NCBI GenBank assembly: GCA_012845835.1
Contig: JABAKD010000011.1
Span: 5,356,036 to 5,420,035 of the forward strand
Reading direction: 5' to 3'
DNA length: 64,000 nt
Source: Undaria pinnatifida
Taxonomy: Eukaryota; Sar; Phaeophyceae; Laminariales; Alariaceae
Shown here: positions 11,301-23,300 of the stretch, in pieces
Numbering within the stretch: position 1 is the first letter of the stretch
Layout: the number at the start of each line of letters is the position of its first letter
Notes under the pieces: model-generated
Told to the model about the DNA's origin: nothing
The model's input: the letters and a program-made list of their open reading frames with translations, nothing else
The model's database searches: none
Program-made: the position numbers and the translations under genes

Positions 11301-14300
11301 CCTCGGAGAGTACTCACTTTCTTTGCCTTCGTAGAGACGTAGCTTTATTCGATTCCACCAGAGCCCCGGATGACTTCTAAGATCGGAGGCACGTGCCTCC
11401 GATCTATTTCCTATCTTTCCCGAATATAAAACGCCAACCTAATCATACGAAACCCATCCAAATGATCTAAATTCGGATAATTACAGGCTTTTCGAGGCCG
11501 TATCTTGACACTAGCCCATCCTGATGAGCCGCATATGCAGAAATATGGGAGATTCGGGGAAAATCCGGTTCTACGAACTAGATCATGAGTCGAAGATGCG
11601 GCTCCTCAAAACCCACCCCCACACCTCTAACGGTCTGGCTATGGAGCTAGGAACACGCGAAGAAAACCAGTTGAAGGAAACGCATACTCTACAACAAGGC
11701 AAAAGTCACCCATAAAAAAACTGCCGCGTGCCGCCGGTGGCGGGCAGAAAAGGCTCTAGAACCTGCCGCATACCGCCGGTGTGGCGGGGGGGGGCAGGAA
11801 AGGCTCTACGGCAAACCAACCACGGAAAAGGTGCTATGGCGAGGCGAGCCTTCGTCGATATGGAGGGGAACACAGGCGCTAACGCAAGGGGGAAGTCATG
11901 CAAAAAACCTTCCGCGGACCATCGGCATGGCGGGGGGTTAGACGAGGAAACGACAAATACCCGGGATGGAAGGTGGCAACACCTACAGCCCCGCGAGGGG
12001 GGGAAATGTTTAGTCTGAAAAACAAAGTAGAACAAATACGACACACAAAAGATAAAATATGACACACATACCCGTATATAGCCCTGTACGACGTTACGCG
12101 CGAACAGGGTACCCTGGTCGCCCCCCGGCTCTGGGCTGACGAGGGCGTCGGCAGGGCGAAATTGAACAACGACGAAAAGCGACAGCCCTGCGCCTCAGAT
12201 AGCGGCGTTCTACCCGAACCCTGGCACGGCACTGAGCAGGGGGCTCGGCAGGACGAAAATAAAAAAAATTGGAAAGAACCGCCCCAAAACCCGACGAAGA
12301 CTCTCAGGACACTACGAACAACCCAAAGACAAGGACTCAAACCTCATAACCGACTGGTTCTACGATAGCCTCCCCCCAAACCATCGATTTTCTTCAACGA
12401 ACGTTTCATGGCTGCTCGACACAAGGAAGGGTGCTATTGAAAAAATAATGTTTCCATATATTTTCTTGGGTGCAAAGGTCCATCAATCGATAACGTCGGG
12501 GTGTCGAGGGGCACCGTATTTCAGGAGATACGACCGGGAGTTGGTTTTGAAACCGGCGGTTTCGTTAAAGAAAAGTTGGGGGAGCTACCGTAGAACAACT
12601 CAACCCCATAAAATGAAGAATTATCGAGAAAAGATGGACACTTGAAAGTCAACTGGCTACGGCCGCGCCTGGAGATTGGTCTACGTTACGTTGGATACCC
12701 CGAGGAAACGCACTGGCGATGTGAACTTGCAGGCACCGAGAGCCTCGTACGGCTCACCGTCGAAGTCGTGTAGCGCGCCGGGGGAAGAGGAAGTTAATCG
12801 GTCCCGGGTTGTCCAGAAAGCGGACCAGGTATACCTTGTCCTCGGTAGTGCTCGCGCTGATTTTCCAAGCCACCATAACCCATCGTCCCCATTGTACCAA
12901 TAGTGGGCTCCCTCAGGAAGTACTGTGTCGTGGTAGCGACGGAGCCAATCGGCGCGGGGAACACAGGCGTAGCCCGGCGCTAGGAAACGTTCCCCGTTGT
13001 TGCGGGAGAGCTCGCGCTGTGCCTCCCCGATCCGCATTCGGCGGTAAAGGCGGTTGGTTTGGCGGTGCTGGTCCGGGGTTTCGGCCCAATATCGCAAGAT
13101 GTGGGAGCAGGAGAGGTGGAGGTCCATTTCCCGCTCCCATGAAGGTTTTGAGAGTCCCGCCCAATGCGTCTTGTATAGCACCGCGATGACGCCACCTCGC
13201 CCCCGTACCGACTGATGACCAGTGACCTGCTCCACCTCCAGCCGTTAGAGGGGGGTCAAAACGTCGTCTTGAGTGACGTGGTACGGCGGGGAGTTCTTGG
13301 AAAAATTGTTGAGCACGTACTGCGTCAGCCCTGCGGGTAGGTATTTGGGCATGTCCCCGCTGTCGTGGGGCTTGTCGCAGGGTTTGCAGCGCTCGATGGC
13401 CACACGCCGACGAGCGTCCGAACCAGGCAGGTCGGAAGGGAGATCCAAAAATAGAGGAAGTTGCTCCCGAGCGGCGAACCGTCCGGGATCTCGGCGGCGG
13501 AGCAGGGACTGACTGCCAGGATCTTGTACGGGCCCGTCCAGTTAATCGCGAGTTTGGCCTTGAATACCTTGGCGTCGGTGTTCGCCTTCACACCCTGGTG
13601 GATGGTAGAGGCAAAATTGTACAACCATGCCCAACCACCGACAGCGAAGTTAGATGCTGGACGCAGCGCGCCGGCGAGGGCGAAGTTCTGTGGTTAACAC
13701 GGGAAACGGTGAGGGCGTGGTGTGTGCGGACAATGTCGTTCGCGCGCTTTTGCCGGTCGGTGGCCAAGTCGCAATAGGCCAGGTGGTCACGGGCCAGACT
13801 CTGGTGTCCCACGACACCAGTGCGGTCGAAAAATGTCAGGGGGAGCAGTGGGAGTCTGCCCATGTAGACCTCGTTGGGCGCCAGACCCGTCGACGCGCTG
13901 ACGGAATCGTTGCTAGCGAATTCTACGTAGGGCAGGTGCAAGTCCCAATGGTCTTGTCGCTCGTCGACGACCATAGACAGCATTTGGGCCATAGTGTGGT
14001 TTACCCGCTCAACGCCCCCGTTACAGTTGGGATGATAGAAGCTTGTAGCAAGCTTGTGCACACCCAACAGCTGATACACAGCTTGTGAAAGCTTGAAGCA
14101 GAACTGCAGTCCGTTGTCCGAGAGTATGGTGCGCGGGCACCCCCACAAGGGGATGTATTGTTTCACCAGGATATTGGCTGGACCCTCCGCGGTGAACTCA
14201 GCGGCAGTGACGGGGAACATGTCGGCCCGACGACTGAAGCGATCGGTGAACAGCAGGATGTAGGTGTTGCCTCGTGGTGTGACCGAACGGGGGCCGAAGT

Positions 14301-17300
14301 AGTCAACACTGACAGCGACACCTGGACCTTCCGGTAGAGGCATTGGGATGATGGGCCAGTGGACAGTCAGCCGCGGGAGTTTTCCGCGCCTGGCTCTTCA
14401 AGCAGTGGCGAAGCTACCACCGGGTGCACACGTTCATACCAACCCACCAATAAAACCGATCCAGCATGCGCAACGTGCGCGTAGTGCCAAGGTGACAAGA
14501 GGCCGTCGAGTGACAAGCTTGCATGATCCAAGGGCGCATGAGCAGGGGAACGTAGATGCGAACTGGCTCGTCGTTCAGCAAGCAAGCAGCTCGCCTCACA
14601 GAGTTGGGTTTGTCAGACCTTGTTGGCGGCAGTGTCGGGTTACGGACGAGTAGGACGATGCCGTCGTCGGTTGTATGTAGTCGACTCTTACCCGCCAGCT
14701 CCTGGATGTATGAGAGAGAGGGACGCTTGTGCGAGGGGTAGCACGCCAAGATGTTGGGTGGCAGGGCCGACGCCCGGCCGATAGAGATGTAACGTATCGG
14801 GGCGTGGCACGTCGGCTCAGCGTGCTGTTCTCGCCTTCAATCGGCATGCGAATAACGCGCGACGGAATCCGCGAACCGCAATTCAGCAGCGTCGTCGAGG
14901 GCATCCGACCTTGTTGGTGCAGTCGGCGTGTCACCAGGAGAAGGCGTAAGCCGTAAGAGAGGAGTTCCCATAGGCTCTGCGTGGTCGTGGTCGGACGGAA
15001 GTGGTACCGTGCGGGCCGGCGGGTCGGCAAGGGTAGAGGTCGCGACGGCGGGCGGAGCCGGCCGCGGCCGTCGGGCTCGCGGCGGAGTTGTAACTCGTCT
15101 GGAAGATGGCCGGGGGGCCCCGCCGGGCCCGAAGCCATAGTCGACAGCAGGGGGTGCCTTACCAGCTGCTGTTGCTGAACGCCGGCGCGTCCAAGTGGAG
15201 ATGCGGTCTGAGAAAGGCGTCATCGTCTGGGGCGCCGGAGAGCCAGACGATGTAGAGGCGGGCGCGGTTGGGCCCGTGGGCTCGACTGGGTCAGTCCCTT
15301 GTACCAAGCTCCGGGATGGAGTCGGTTGGGCGGCTGACGTCGTGGCAGCCGGGGCTTCTGCGGAGTCCTCGCTGGCCACGGTGGGTACAGCAAAACCCGA
15401 AGCGAAATCGTAGTCGGCTGCAAAAGTGGGGCGTCGACGACCCCGACAAGGTCGCCTGGCTCGAGGTCCGCGACACCTATTAAGGGAAGCACCTATCGTC
15501 CTGGAGCAACAAAGTGGTTCTGCCCCGAAAAATGTCCGGCTGCGTCAGTATGTCGACAAAGTAGTGTCCGGTGACCACAGGAGAGCCGTTACTGCGCACT
15601 AAGTTGACCGCGAGCAGCTGGGGCTCGTCCGACAAAGTGACACCTGTCGTGCCATCATAGCGAAGGTAGAAAGCACCGTTCGAAGCTGCGGGGTCGACGG
15701 CATAAGCCGCTACGCCTGTTGTGGCGTGGTGGGACAACGTCAGCTCGTCCAAAACCCGATTATCGAGGAGACGAGGGGGCAGGGCGCGGTACTAACGGGT
15801 GTTGAAGCGCATCCAGCTGTCGCGGCCCAGTAAGACGGCGTGCTGCATGACCGATGAAGGGACCACGCATGCCCGCATCGCGAGAGAGCACGTCGGTTCT
15901 TTTTTGTGGAAAAGTTAAACGCTCAGACGGATGTGGGTTGCGGTCCGTAAAGGGGCGGATTTGCCAAAACCACCCCAGGAGCGAGGGATGCTGGGCCGCT
16001 CGCACGCCGATGAAGCGGCGCCTACCGATAGCATACGATCCAATACGTCACGTAGGATGAAGGTTTGGCGGGAGCCAGTGTCAAGCAGCGCCGTACATCT
16101 GTAGGGCGCAATGGCGTCCCCTCCGCTATGTATTGCAATATCGGTAGTGAAAGAAACGTCGTCCAACGTCACGGTACGCCCGACGAGGCAGGGGCCATGT
16201 TCTGGCAGTGCACGGTCTGAGGCGCCGCGAGAAGCAATCGCCAAACCTCCGGACTTTGGTCGACGGGTGCGCCCGAAAAATAGGCCGAAGGAGAACCTTG
16301 GTCAGCGCCGACCGCGGTCCCCAGGCTCGACTGCTGAGCGGACGAGATTTCGTCGATTCCAGCATTTCCGGTGGGGCTGCGGAATCGACGAGGGGAGGCC
16401 GGGTGTGGCGATCCGGCTTCGCTGTCGCGAATTGCTTTGCGAACGGCAGAGAGGCCTCACCGAGAATATTTCTTCCTTTCCACTTGTGTGGATCCTTGGC
16501 GCGGAGGTCGTCCGCACGGAGACTAACACCCCAGACTGGGTCCAGAGAACTGGCCTCTGCCAAATGTTTGTTGCCAGTGCTCAAAAGGTGAAGTTTCATG
16601 ACTGGGTTCTGCGTAAATTTGGCAAAATTACCGGATAACACGGCATTTTGCTTCTCCCTGTCCCAAACAGCTGCGGCAAAGTTGCGCACGCCTCGACCGA
16701 CGCGTTTGTGTGTGCTGGGGTTAGACGATGACATGATGAGCTCCACTGCGCCATGGTCATTTAAAAGCCGAGCCTTTTCGGCCATCATGAAGTGCTCCGC
16801 GCAAGAGTATGAGACGTCGTCGACGACAAACGACGAAGGAGACCACGGCGAGAAAAAGGACGGCGGTTGCAGAACAACACTACTTTGTCTGTGGAGTATT
16901 CGAGGGAAGGGTCAAAAGTCGACGGTGCCAACCCGTCGGAGGCCGTGTTAGGCATATGAGCCTGTAATGTCTCCGTCTGGGAACACCAATCTTCGGCACT
17001 TTGGGCCTGCAGCGTCCCCGTCTGGGAACGCCCGGCCTCGGGAGCACGGCGCGAGCCCGAACTCACGGATGGTTGCGTCGTGGCCTTGTCGCTCTTTGGC
17101 GAAAAGTGGCAAGGAACTGCTCTCACTGCGCCCGAAGGAGCAGGGGGCTCGGAGCTGTTACTGCTTGACGAATGGCGCGATTCTTCCGTATCTTCACGGG
17201 AATAGCGTCCAGCTGATTGGGCTGGAGGTCGTGGCATCACCACTGGCCCGTTGCGCAGTGTCAGATCTCGATCCTGTGCCACTGGGGCAGACATAGCCTG

Positions 17301-20300
17301 GTGCACGTGGGTTAGCGTGCCTAAAGACGGAGCAGGGCCCGTAGACCCTGTGGGCGTCTTCGAGAGCGGGGATAGGGCAAGTGGAAATTAATTCCTCGAC
17401 CGAGGGGGCTCGTTCCCGTTAGATTTCTTGGAGGAGAGAGGCGAGGTAGCTCGTCGGCTCCTCCTTGATGGGGAAAAGGATAGAGCACCCGCTACTACCG
17501 CGAGGAAACACCGGATCGAATCTCGTAAAAAATCTCGGTGTATTTGGGTTGGCTTCCCTACATCTCAAACCAACCGCCGCTTTACGGTCAGGAAGAAGTG
17601 GAGACGAACCACGTTGATGGGAAAAAGAGTAGAGCGCCCGCTACTACCGCGAGGAAACACCGGATCGAATCTCGTAAAAAATCTCGGTGTATTTGGTTTG
17701 GCTTTCCCACATCTCAAACCAACCGCCGCTTCACGGTCAGGAAGAAGTGGGGACGAACCCGCTCGCGTTTGAGGGCGACGCGTCGTCGCCGCAGCCTTCT
17801 TGCTGCGCGACGCGTGCCTGGGGGGAGCGTGCGAGGTGCAGGCTCCTGTGCCATGGTTGAGGGGGGCAACGTTCGGGACGCGTGCCCCCATTGTCGAGTT
17901 TGAGCCACGGCAGGGCGTGACGGCGCTGGGAGCGCGGGTTCCCGTTGCCAAACTCGGACCATGATCGAGGGGGGGGGCGCTGTGAGCTCGCACTCCCTTA
18001 GTAGCAAATGTAACCTGGCTGGGGGGGGGCATGCTGGGAGCGCTGGTCCCCACCGCAGGTACTACGCCGTGAAGATCGTCAGCAGGCGGCGTAGGAGCCC
18101 GTGGGCTCTTAACAGAAATAATTTGTGCCGCGCCACGTGTAGGGCGAACGACAGGCACTCGAACATCTTGCGAAACCAAAGGAGGTGTCCCCGGCAGTGC
18201 CGTCGGCGGACGGGTAGGGTGTGCCGTACCGCCGTCGCGCTGTCAGTTGCCGGTGCGAAAGGCACCTAGTTGGCGCGCGTTGGGGTTTTCGCTCGGATTG
18301 TGGGTTGCCCCGAAGCGCTTCCCCGGAGCAGACGCGGAAGCCGAGGAGGCTGGCGAGGGTGGGACAGTACTGTGTTGACCGGGCGTACATGTGCTGTTGT
18401 GGTTACCGCTGTGGCTGTTTGTCTGTCCCTGGTCCTGGTGGTACCCTCGTGATTGGTTTGAACGATTTCGGCGATTTTTGTTGTAGTTTTGCGAGCGAGA
18501 AGACCTTCCGTCGCGGCGGTAGCCAACCATACGCGCTTGCCACCGTCGGAAAACGTCGTCATCGCCGAGTTAGCCGAGTTCAGGGTTTAGACAGCCGCTC
18601 GCGTTGATATGCCTACCGTTGCGTAAGGAGTGAGTGTCTTCGTGACAGTTGAGGCAATGACCCCGGTTTTCTCGGAGAGCCGCGGCGCGGGCGAAGGATG
18701 TAAGGAGGCTGCTCCAGAAGGGAGGGTCGTCGGTCTTAAACGAGGCACTAACAGCGAAAGCTTCTGCAAAATGTTGTTCTTCTAAGGGCCAGCAGTTGGA
18801 CATTTTGTCGAGACAGGGGTCGGTGGAATCAGTAATCGACATTACAATCGGATTATGACTCGTACCCGTCTACCAAGAAGGCGACTGGGACGGCACTCGG
18901 CCCTGGCCGCGCCCATGAACGGCGGGCCGGGGCCCCGACGGGGCGGATGACCGCGCTCCCGTCGAAGAAACAGGTAGAGAAAAATGTTTTTAGCAGTTGA
19001 CGGCAGGTGTCTTATTGTGCGCCAAGCCACTAAAAGCTTTCCACTTGGCATCTAACGAGGCATATGGCCGTGGGTCCGTTGCCTTCGAACCAGGGTACAA
19101 CGTAGGCATGAGCGTCGGAAACTGCTCGTTGACCGCCATCCTGACCCCCTCCAACACCACATCCGTCCCCGGAGACAAAACACGCTCACTCCCCGTGACT
19201 GCCGATAATAGCACACGGCACTCCCTACTGAAATCAGAAAAAGGCTTGCCGTTACACACTCCAAAAGTATGCAACTTAGTGTAGCCTTCCTTTGTGTTGA
19301 CCCAGTCGAAGTGCGTCACGAGCAGGCGTAGCAGGAGGGTGAAGGCCTCGGGCCCAGATGCTTCTCCGTCCAACGCTCTTGACACCTTCCCGAAGAAATC
19401 GTCGATCTAAGGGGTCATGCGGGCGGTCGTGGGCCTGTCAGGTGTCATGGCACGGTTGAATGCCAGGCGGAGGGGGTAGATCCAACCGGGTACCCACGTG
19501 GGCGCACGTACACCCCCTTGGCAACGGTCGTCGCAGCGCATGAGTATGTCAGTCATTGCAGACCGAACCGGACGTGTGACTTGCTGTGTGCCGTCAGACT
19601 TGTTCAAAGAGGCGGGAAACGGTAGCACAGAAATGCGGGATACGTCCGTGTAGGAGAGCTTAACATAGGCACCCCTAACCGAGTAATCAATCGTGGATTT
19701 GGCTAGAGCCGCGGCGGTAGCAAGTTCGGCGGTACGCTCGCGGGCCAAACCCGAAGAAACAGGCTTGGTGCGGTCACCCGACACAGTCAGTTCGCTCAGC
19801 GGTTCAGAGGAGGAAGCAATATCCACCAGGGAAGGAGTTACTTACCTCTTGCCGGCTACCACAGTCACCTCGCCGCGGTCCGTGTTCGAACTCGAAGACG
19901 AGCGGGAGAAGGTTGACGAGCCGTCCCACGCCGAAGGCCCTCGTGCGCTGTTCCGCCGTCCTCCAGTGCCTCCTCCCGAGCTGCGGCCGCCGCTCCGGTT
20001 GTTTCGGGCTTGGTTGCTCCCTTGGTGGCGCTCTGGGCCACCACCAGTACCCGACGCTCCTCCCGCGGTTCCACCACCGTTGCCACCCCCGCGGCGGTCG
20101 TGGTGGCCACCACCCCAACCATTTTCCGCGTCTCCCCCAGTCTGGCCGCCACCACCCCCGGAGCTACCACCTCCACGGTTGCGGTTCCCCCGATCGCGGC
20201 TGCCACGGCGTCGCTGTTTGGTTGCGCGCCTTCCCTCCAGCGCTTCCTTTGGGGTCAGCCAGAGGACTGGGTCGGGGGCGTCGTCGTGGGCCAATCTTAA

Positions 20301-23300
20301 GGCTTTGATCAAGGCGAGGGTAGGTGCCCGCTTCATCTGCCCGAAGGCGAAGTTGTTGTCGCGGCGGGCCCAGACCGCTCCGACCGAAAGGTCTTCCGCC
20401 CTGAACGACGACCGTCGCTATGACTTTAGGAGGGCCGTCGCCGATGCTACCACCGCCTCCGCCAGATCCGCCGAGAACTCTACCCTCGGTGTGGTCGCCA
20501 TGTATTGGATGCTGGCGGACATCAACGAGTCATCCCCGGGCCGTGTCTCCTGGGAGGCAACGCCCAGCGGGCGCGCCGGGGGCGGGGTAGCTCTCGCCGC
20601 AGTCGACATAGCTGAGAGGGCAATGGCTTGGCGCGCCCTCTCTACCGCGCGGGACGCCTCGCGAGCAGCGGCCCTCCCCTGGTCGATGGCTTCGTCCTCG
20701 CGGCGTCGACGTTCGTCATCGTGCCGTTTGCGTTCCTCACGCCGGTGTCGGGTCGCGTTTGCGTCGTCGAATGCTCGCTGGGCCCGAGTAATTTCAGACT
20801 CGGAGTCCGAGGGGCCGGCATGGGTGCCCTGGTCTCCGGAGCCTTTGTTAAGGAACTAGTGGGGCATTAATACGTTTAACCACTTGCAAAAGGTTAACCA
20901 ATAGCTTACACAAACTAAGACTTATAACACTTCTTCCCCCCTAAAACGGCGGGATAACAGGTCGGCCGGATATTCGGGCGGACCTGTCAATATCCAAGCA
21001 GTTTCATTTCCTGGGGATACCGGGGAGAGTATTTTTCAAGTTCGACATGGGGAAAGTCAGAAAAAGTTTATTATGGTGGATGTGGGATTTGAACCCACGA
21101 CCCAAAAAACTCATGGTCCTGCCGACGACGCCATTTGTAAGGTTATTGGGTGGGGACACAGAGTGCCCCCTGCAGGTCTGCCAATTGATCAGGTCCTTGG
21201 AGAGTACTCACTTTATTTGCCTTCGTAGAGACGTAGCTATATTCGATTCCACCAGAGCCCCGGATGGCTTCTGAGATCGGAGGCACGTGCCTCCGATCTA
21301 TTTCCTAACTTCCCGAATATAAAACGCCAACCTTATCATACGAAACCCATGTAAATGATATCTCATTTCGGATAATTACAGGACTTTCGAGGCCGTATCT
21401 TAGCACACATCTATTTTATATATATTTATTTGCCAATAGGGCATGCCACTATATTCATAGTTTGTTTTTGTCGCCACGCTCGTCATGTCTGTTTTGGAGA
21501 TTGCATCGCGGATCGGGAGGAGAGCAGATCGTTGTAGACGACGACCTTTGACCCTCTTGTTAGACACGAGCTCTTAACACCGCCAGCCGACTTGCCGACT
21601 AATACGCCAGTTCGTTTGGCTACATACGACGGGGCCTACCGATTAGTTATTCGTCGCATGGAATTATTTTGTGTTGGTGGAGTCCTGTCGCGGGTTAGTG
21701 GTGAAGTCCTACCGACTGAGCTCTATTGATATCAACAAGTTAACAATGGGTTGTTTTCGATGTACCAAGTTTGGTTGGGTAAGGGTCGGGTAGGAAAACA
21801 TACATATGATAACAGTACTAGTATTGAAACCGTCGAGCGTCACAACCTGAGGCCAAACCAACTAACAAAAAACAGCGAACAACAAAAAATGGTTAATAAT
21901 ACGTTTTCCCACATACCACCCCCTCCGCCCCCCCCGCTCCTAACCTAACTACTACAGTATTTTTCCGGGAAAATCAGTGGCGAAAAAAAAGGGGTACGAA
22001 CACGTTTTCCTATGTACATACGTTTTTTTTAATTCTCTAACCTAACCGCAGCAAGTACTGTGATTTTTTTTCGCGGGTTGGTTGGCCTTGTGCGCTGCAA
22101 CATTCGTCGGTTCTATTTTCACATACTTTCATACCCAGCGTCAGAGGTAGAACAAAAAAATCCCCCCCCCCAAAAAAAATGAAAAAGAAAAAAAAAGCCT
22201 AATGTCGCCACGCGCTCGTGTCTGGCTGTCGATTGCCAGATGGTGGTAGACGACGACCCTGCCCCTCTTGGACCTGGCGGGACCCGAGCTTTGACCACCG
22301 CCATCATGGGCACCGGGCAGGTAGGTTAGGTGGTGCTTTCGACTACCAGGGACTGATTCTACGACCTACCCCCCCCCCCCCAAACCATCGATTCTCTCTG
22401 ACGAACGTTTCGTGACTGCTCGAAACGAGGGAGGATGCTTTGAACAGTGTATGTCTTCACATATTTTTTTGTTCGCGAAGGACTATCGACCGATGGCGTC
22501 GGGGTGGCAAAAGGGCACCGTGTTTTCGGCCGAGTAGGGCTGGTTTCAAAGCCAACCGACGATTTCGTTCAATAAAAGTTGGGGGGGGGGGAGTGCCGAG
22601 GAAAGAACCCCAGGCATGAACTTGCTTGAGCTGGTCCGTGTTTTCTTGACGGTTGATTGCGCGCGGTGGCTTTACGTTTTCTCTTTAGTTGTGTTCCCGC
22701 CCAAGGTTAACTTGCGAGACCGAGACCCCTGGGATGCCAAGACAACCAACCCCCTGACGGGAAGCTTTGGAATACTTGTATGTGGCGTATCAGGTTATCC
22801 TCGAGCCTGGTACAGGTCAGTTTCGTGAGTTTGAATCTCTCCGAGTGCATACTCGTATAAATTCGTGGGGATTTTTTCTTGTGCACAAAATTGGCTTGCG
22901 GAAAGCGCGAGAAAGCGTGAGTTAGCAACACTCGATGGAAAATGATCGACGAGCAGTGGGACTGGTGAACCCTATGCGCGATAAAAACTGAAGGCAAGAA
23001 CCGGCGGGGAGAAGGGACGACACCTGTGACCACGGCTTGTCCAGAAGCTGAAAAGTAGAAGTGTGTGAAAAAAAAGAAAAAAAAGGGTCTTCACAACAGC
23101 ATGACAATATATACCAGGTATGCCGTTATCCGGGAATGTTCATGAGTGATCAAGGTTGACGAGCGGAGAGTGTTAAAGCGTGAGTTGGGCAACATTCGAT
23201 GAAAATCGACGAGCGACAAAAAGCTGAAAAGTGGGAATGCCGAGCCCTGTGCGTCATAAAAACGAAGGCACGTGCCGGTGTTGTAAGGGCTTAGTTTGGG

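Larger units (their letters stand above)
11243..21402 (-). mobile_element. Ty3/gypsy chromovirus-type LTR retrotransposon, defective
   Basis: Direct repeats of about 265 bp at 11243-11506 and 21137-21402 flank 9.6 kb that codes leftward. In sense order the element has a primer site, gag with a Cys/His knuckle, a NADAR-family domain, an aspartyl protease (LLDTGS), an integrase zinc-binding region, an integrase core with D, D and E, and a chromodomain-like C-terminus. No reverse transcriptase or RNase H motifs were found between protease and integrase. The frames are broken in several places, so the copy is dead or was non-autonomous. A copy of another repeat sits at 12355-12603. No clean target-site duplication could be read. 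The element fills most of intron 1 of the LRR gene on the opposite strand. Confidence 0.9.

Noticed and set aside
19693-20859. 388-codon + strand frame, the longest in the window
   Set aside because: It is antisense to the gypsy gag region; its Pro/Arg/Ser-rich text is the shadow of GC-rich gag codons on the - strand.
21040-21130. Possible tRNA gene on the - strand (GTGGGTTCAAATCCCACATCC)
   Set aside because: Only a T-arm and acceptor-like 3' half are present. It lies in the gypsy leader and recurs in leader fragments at 23795, so it is part of the element.
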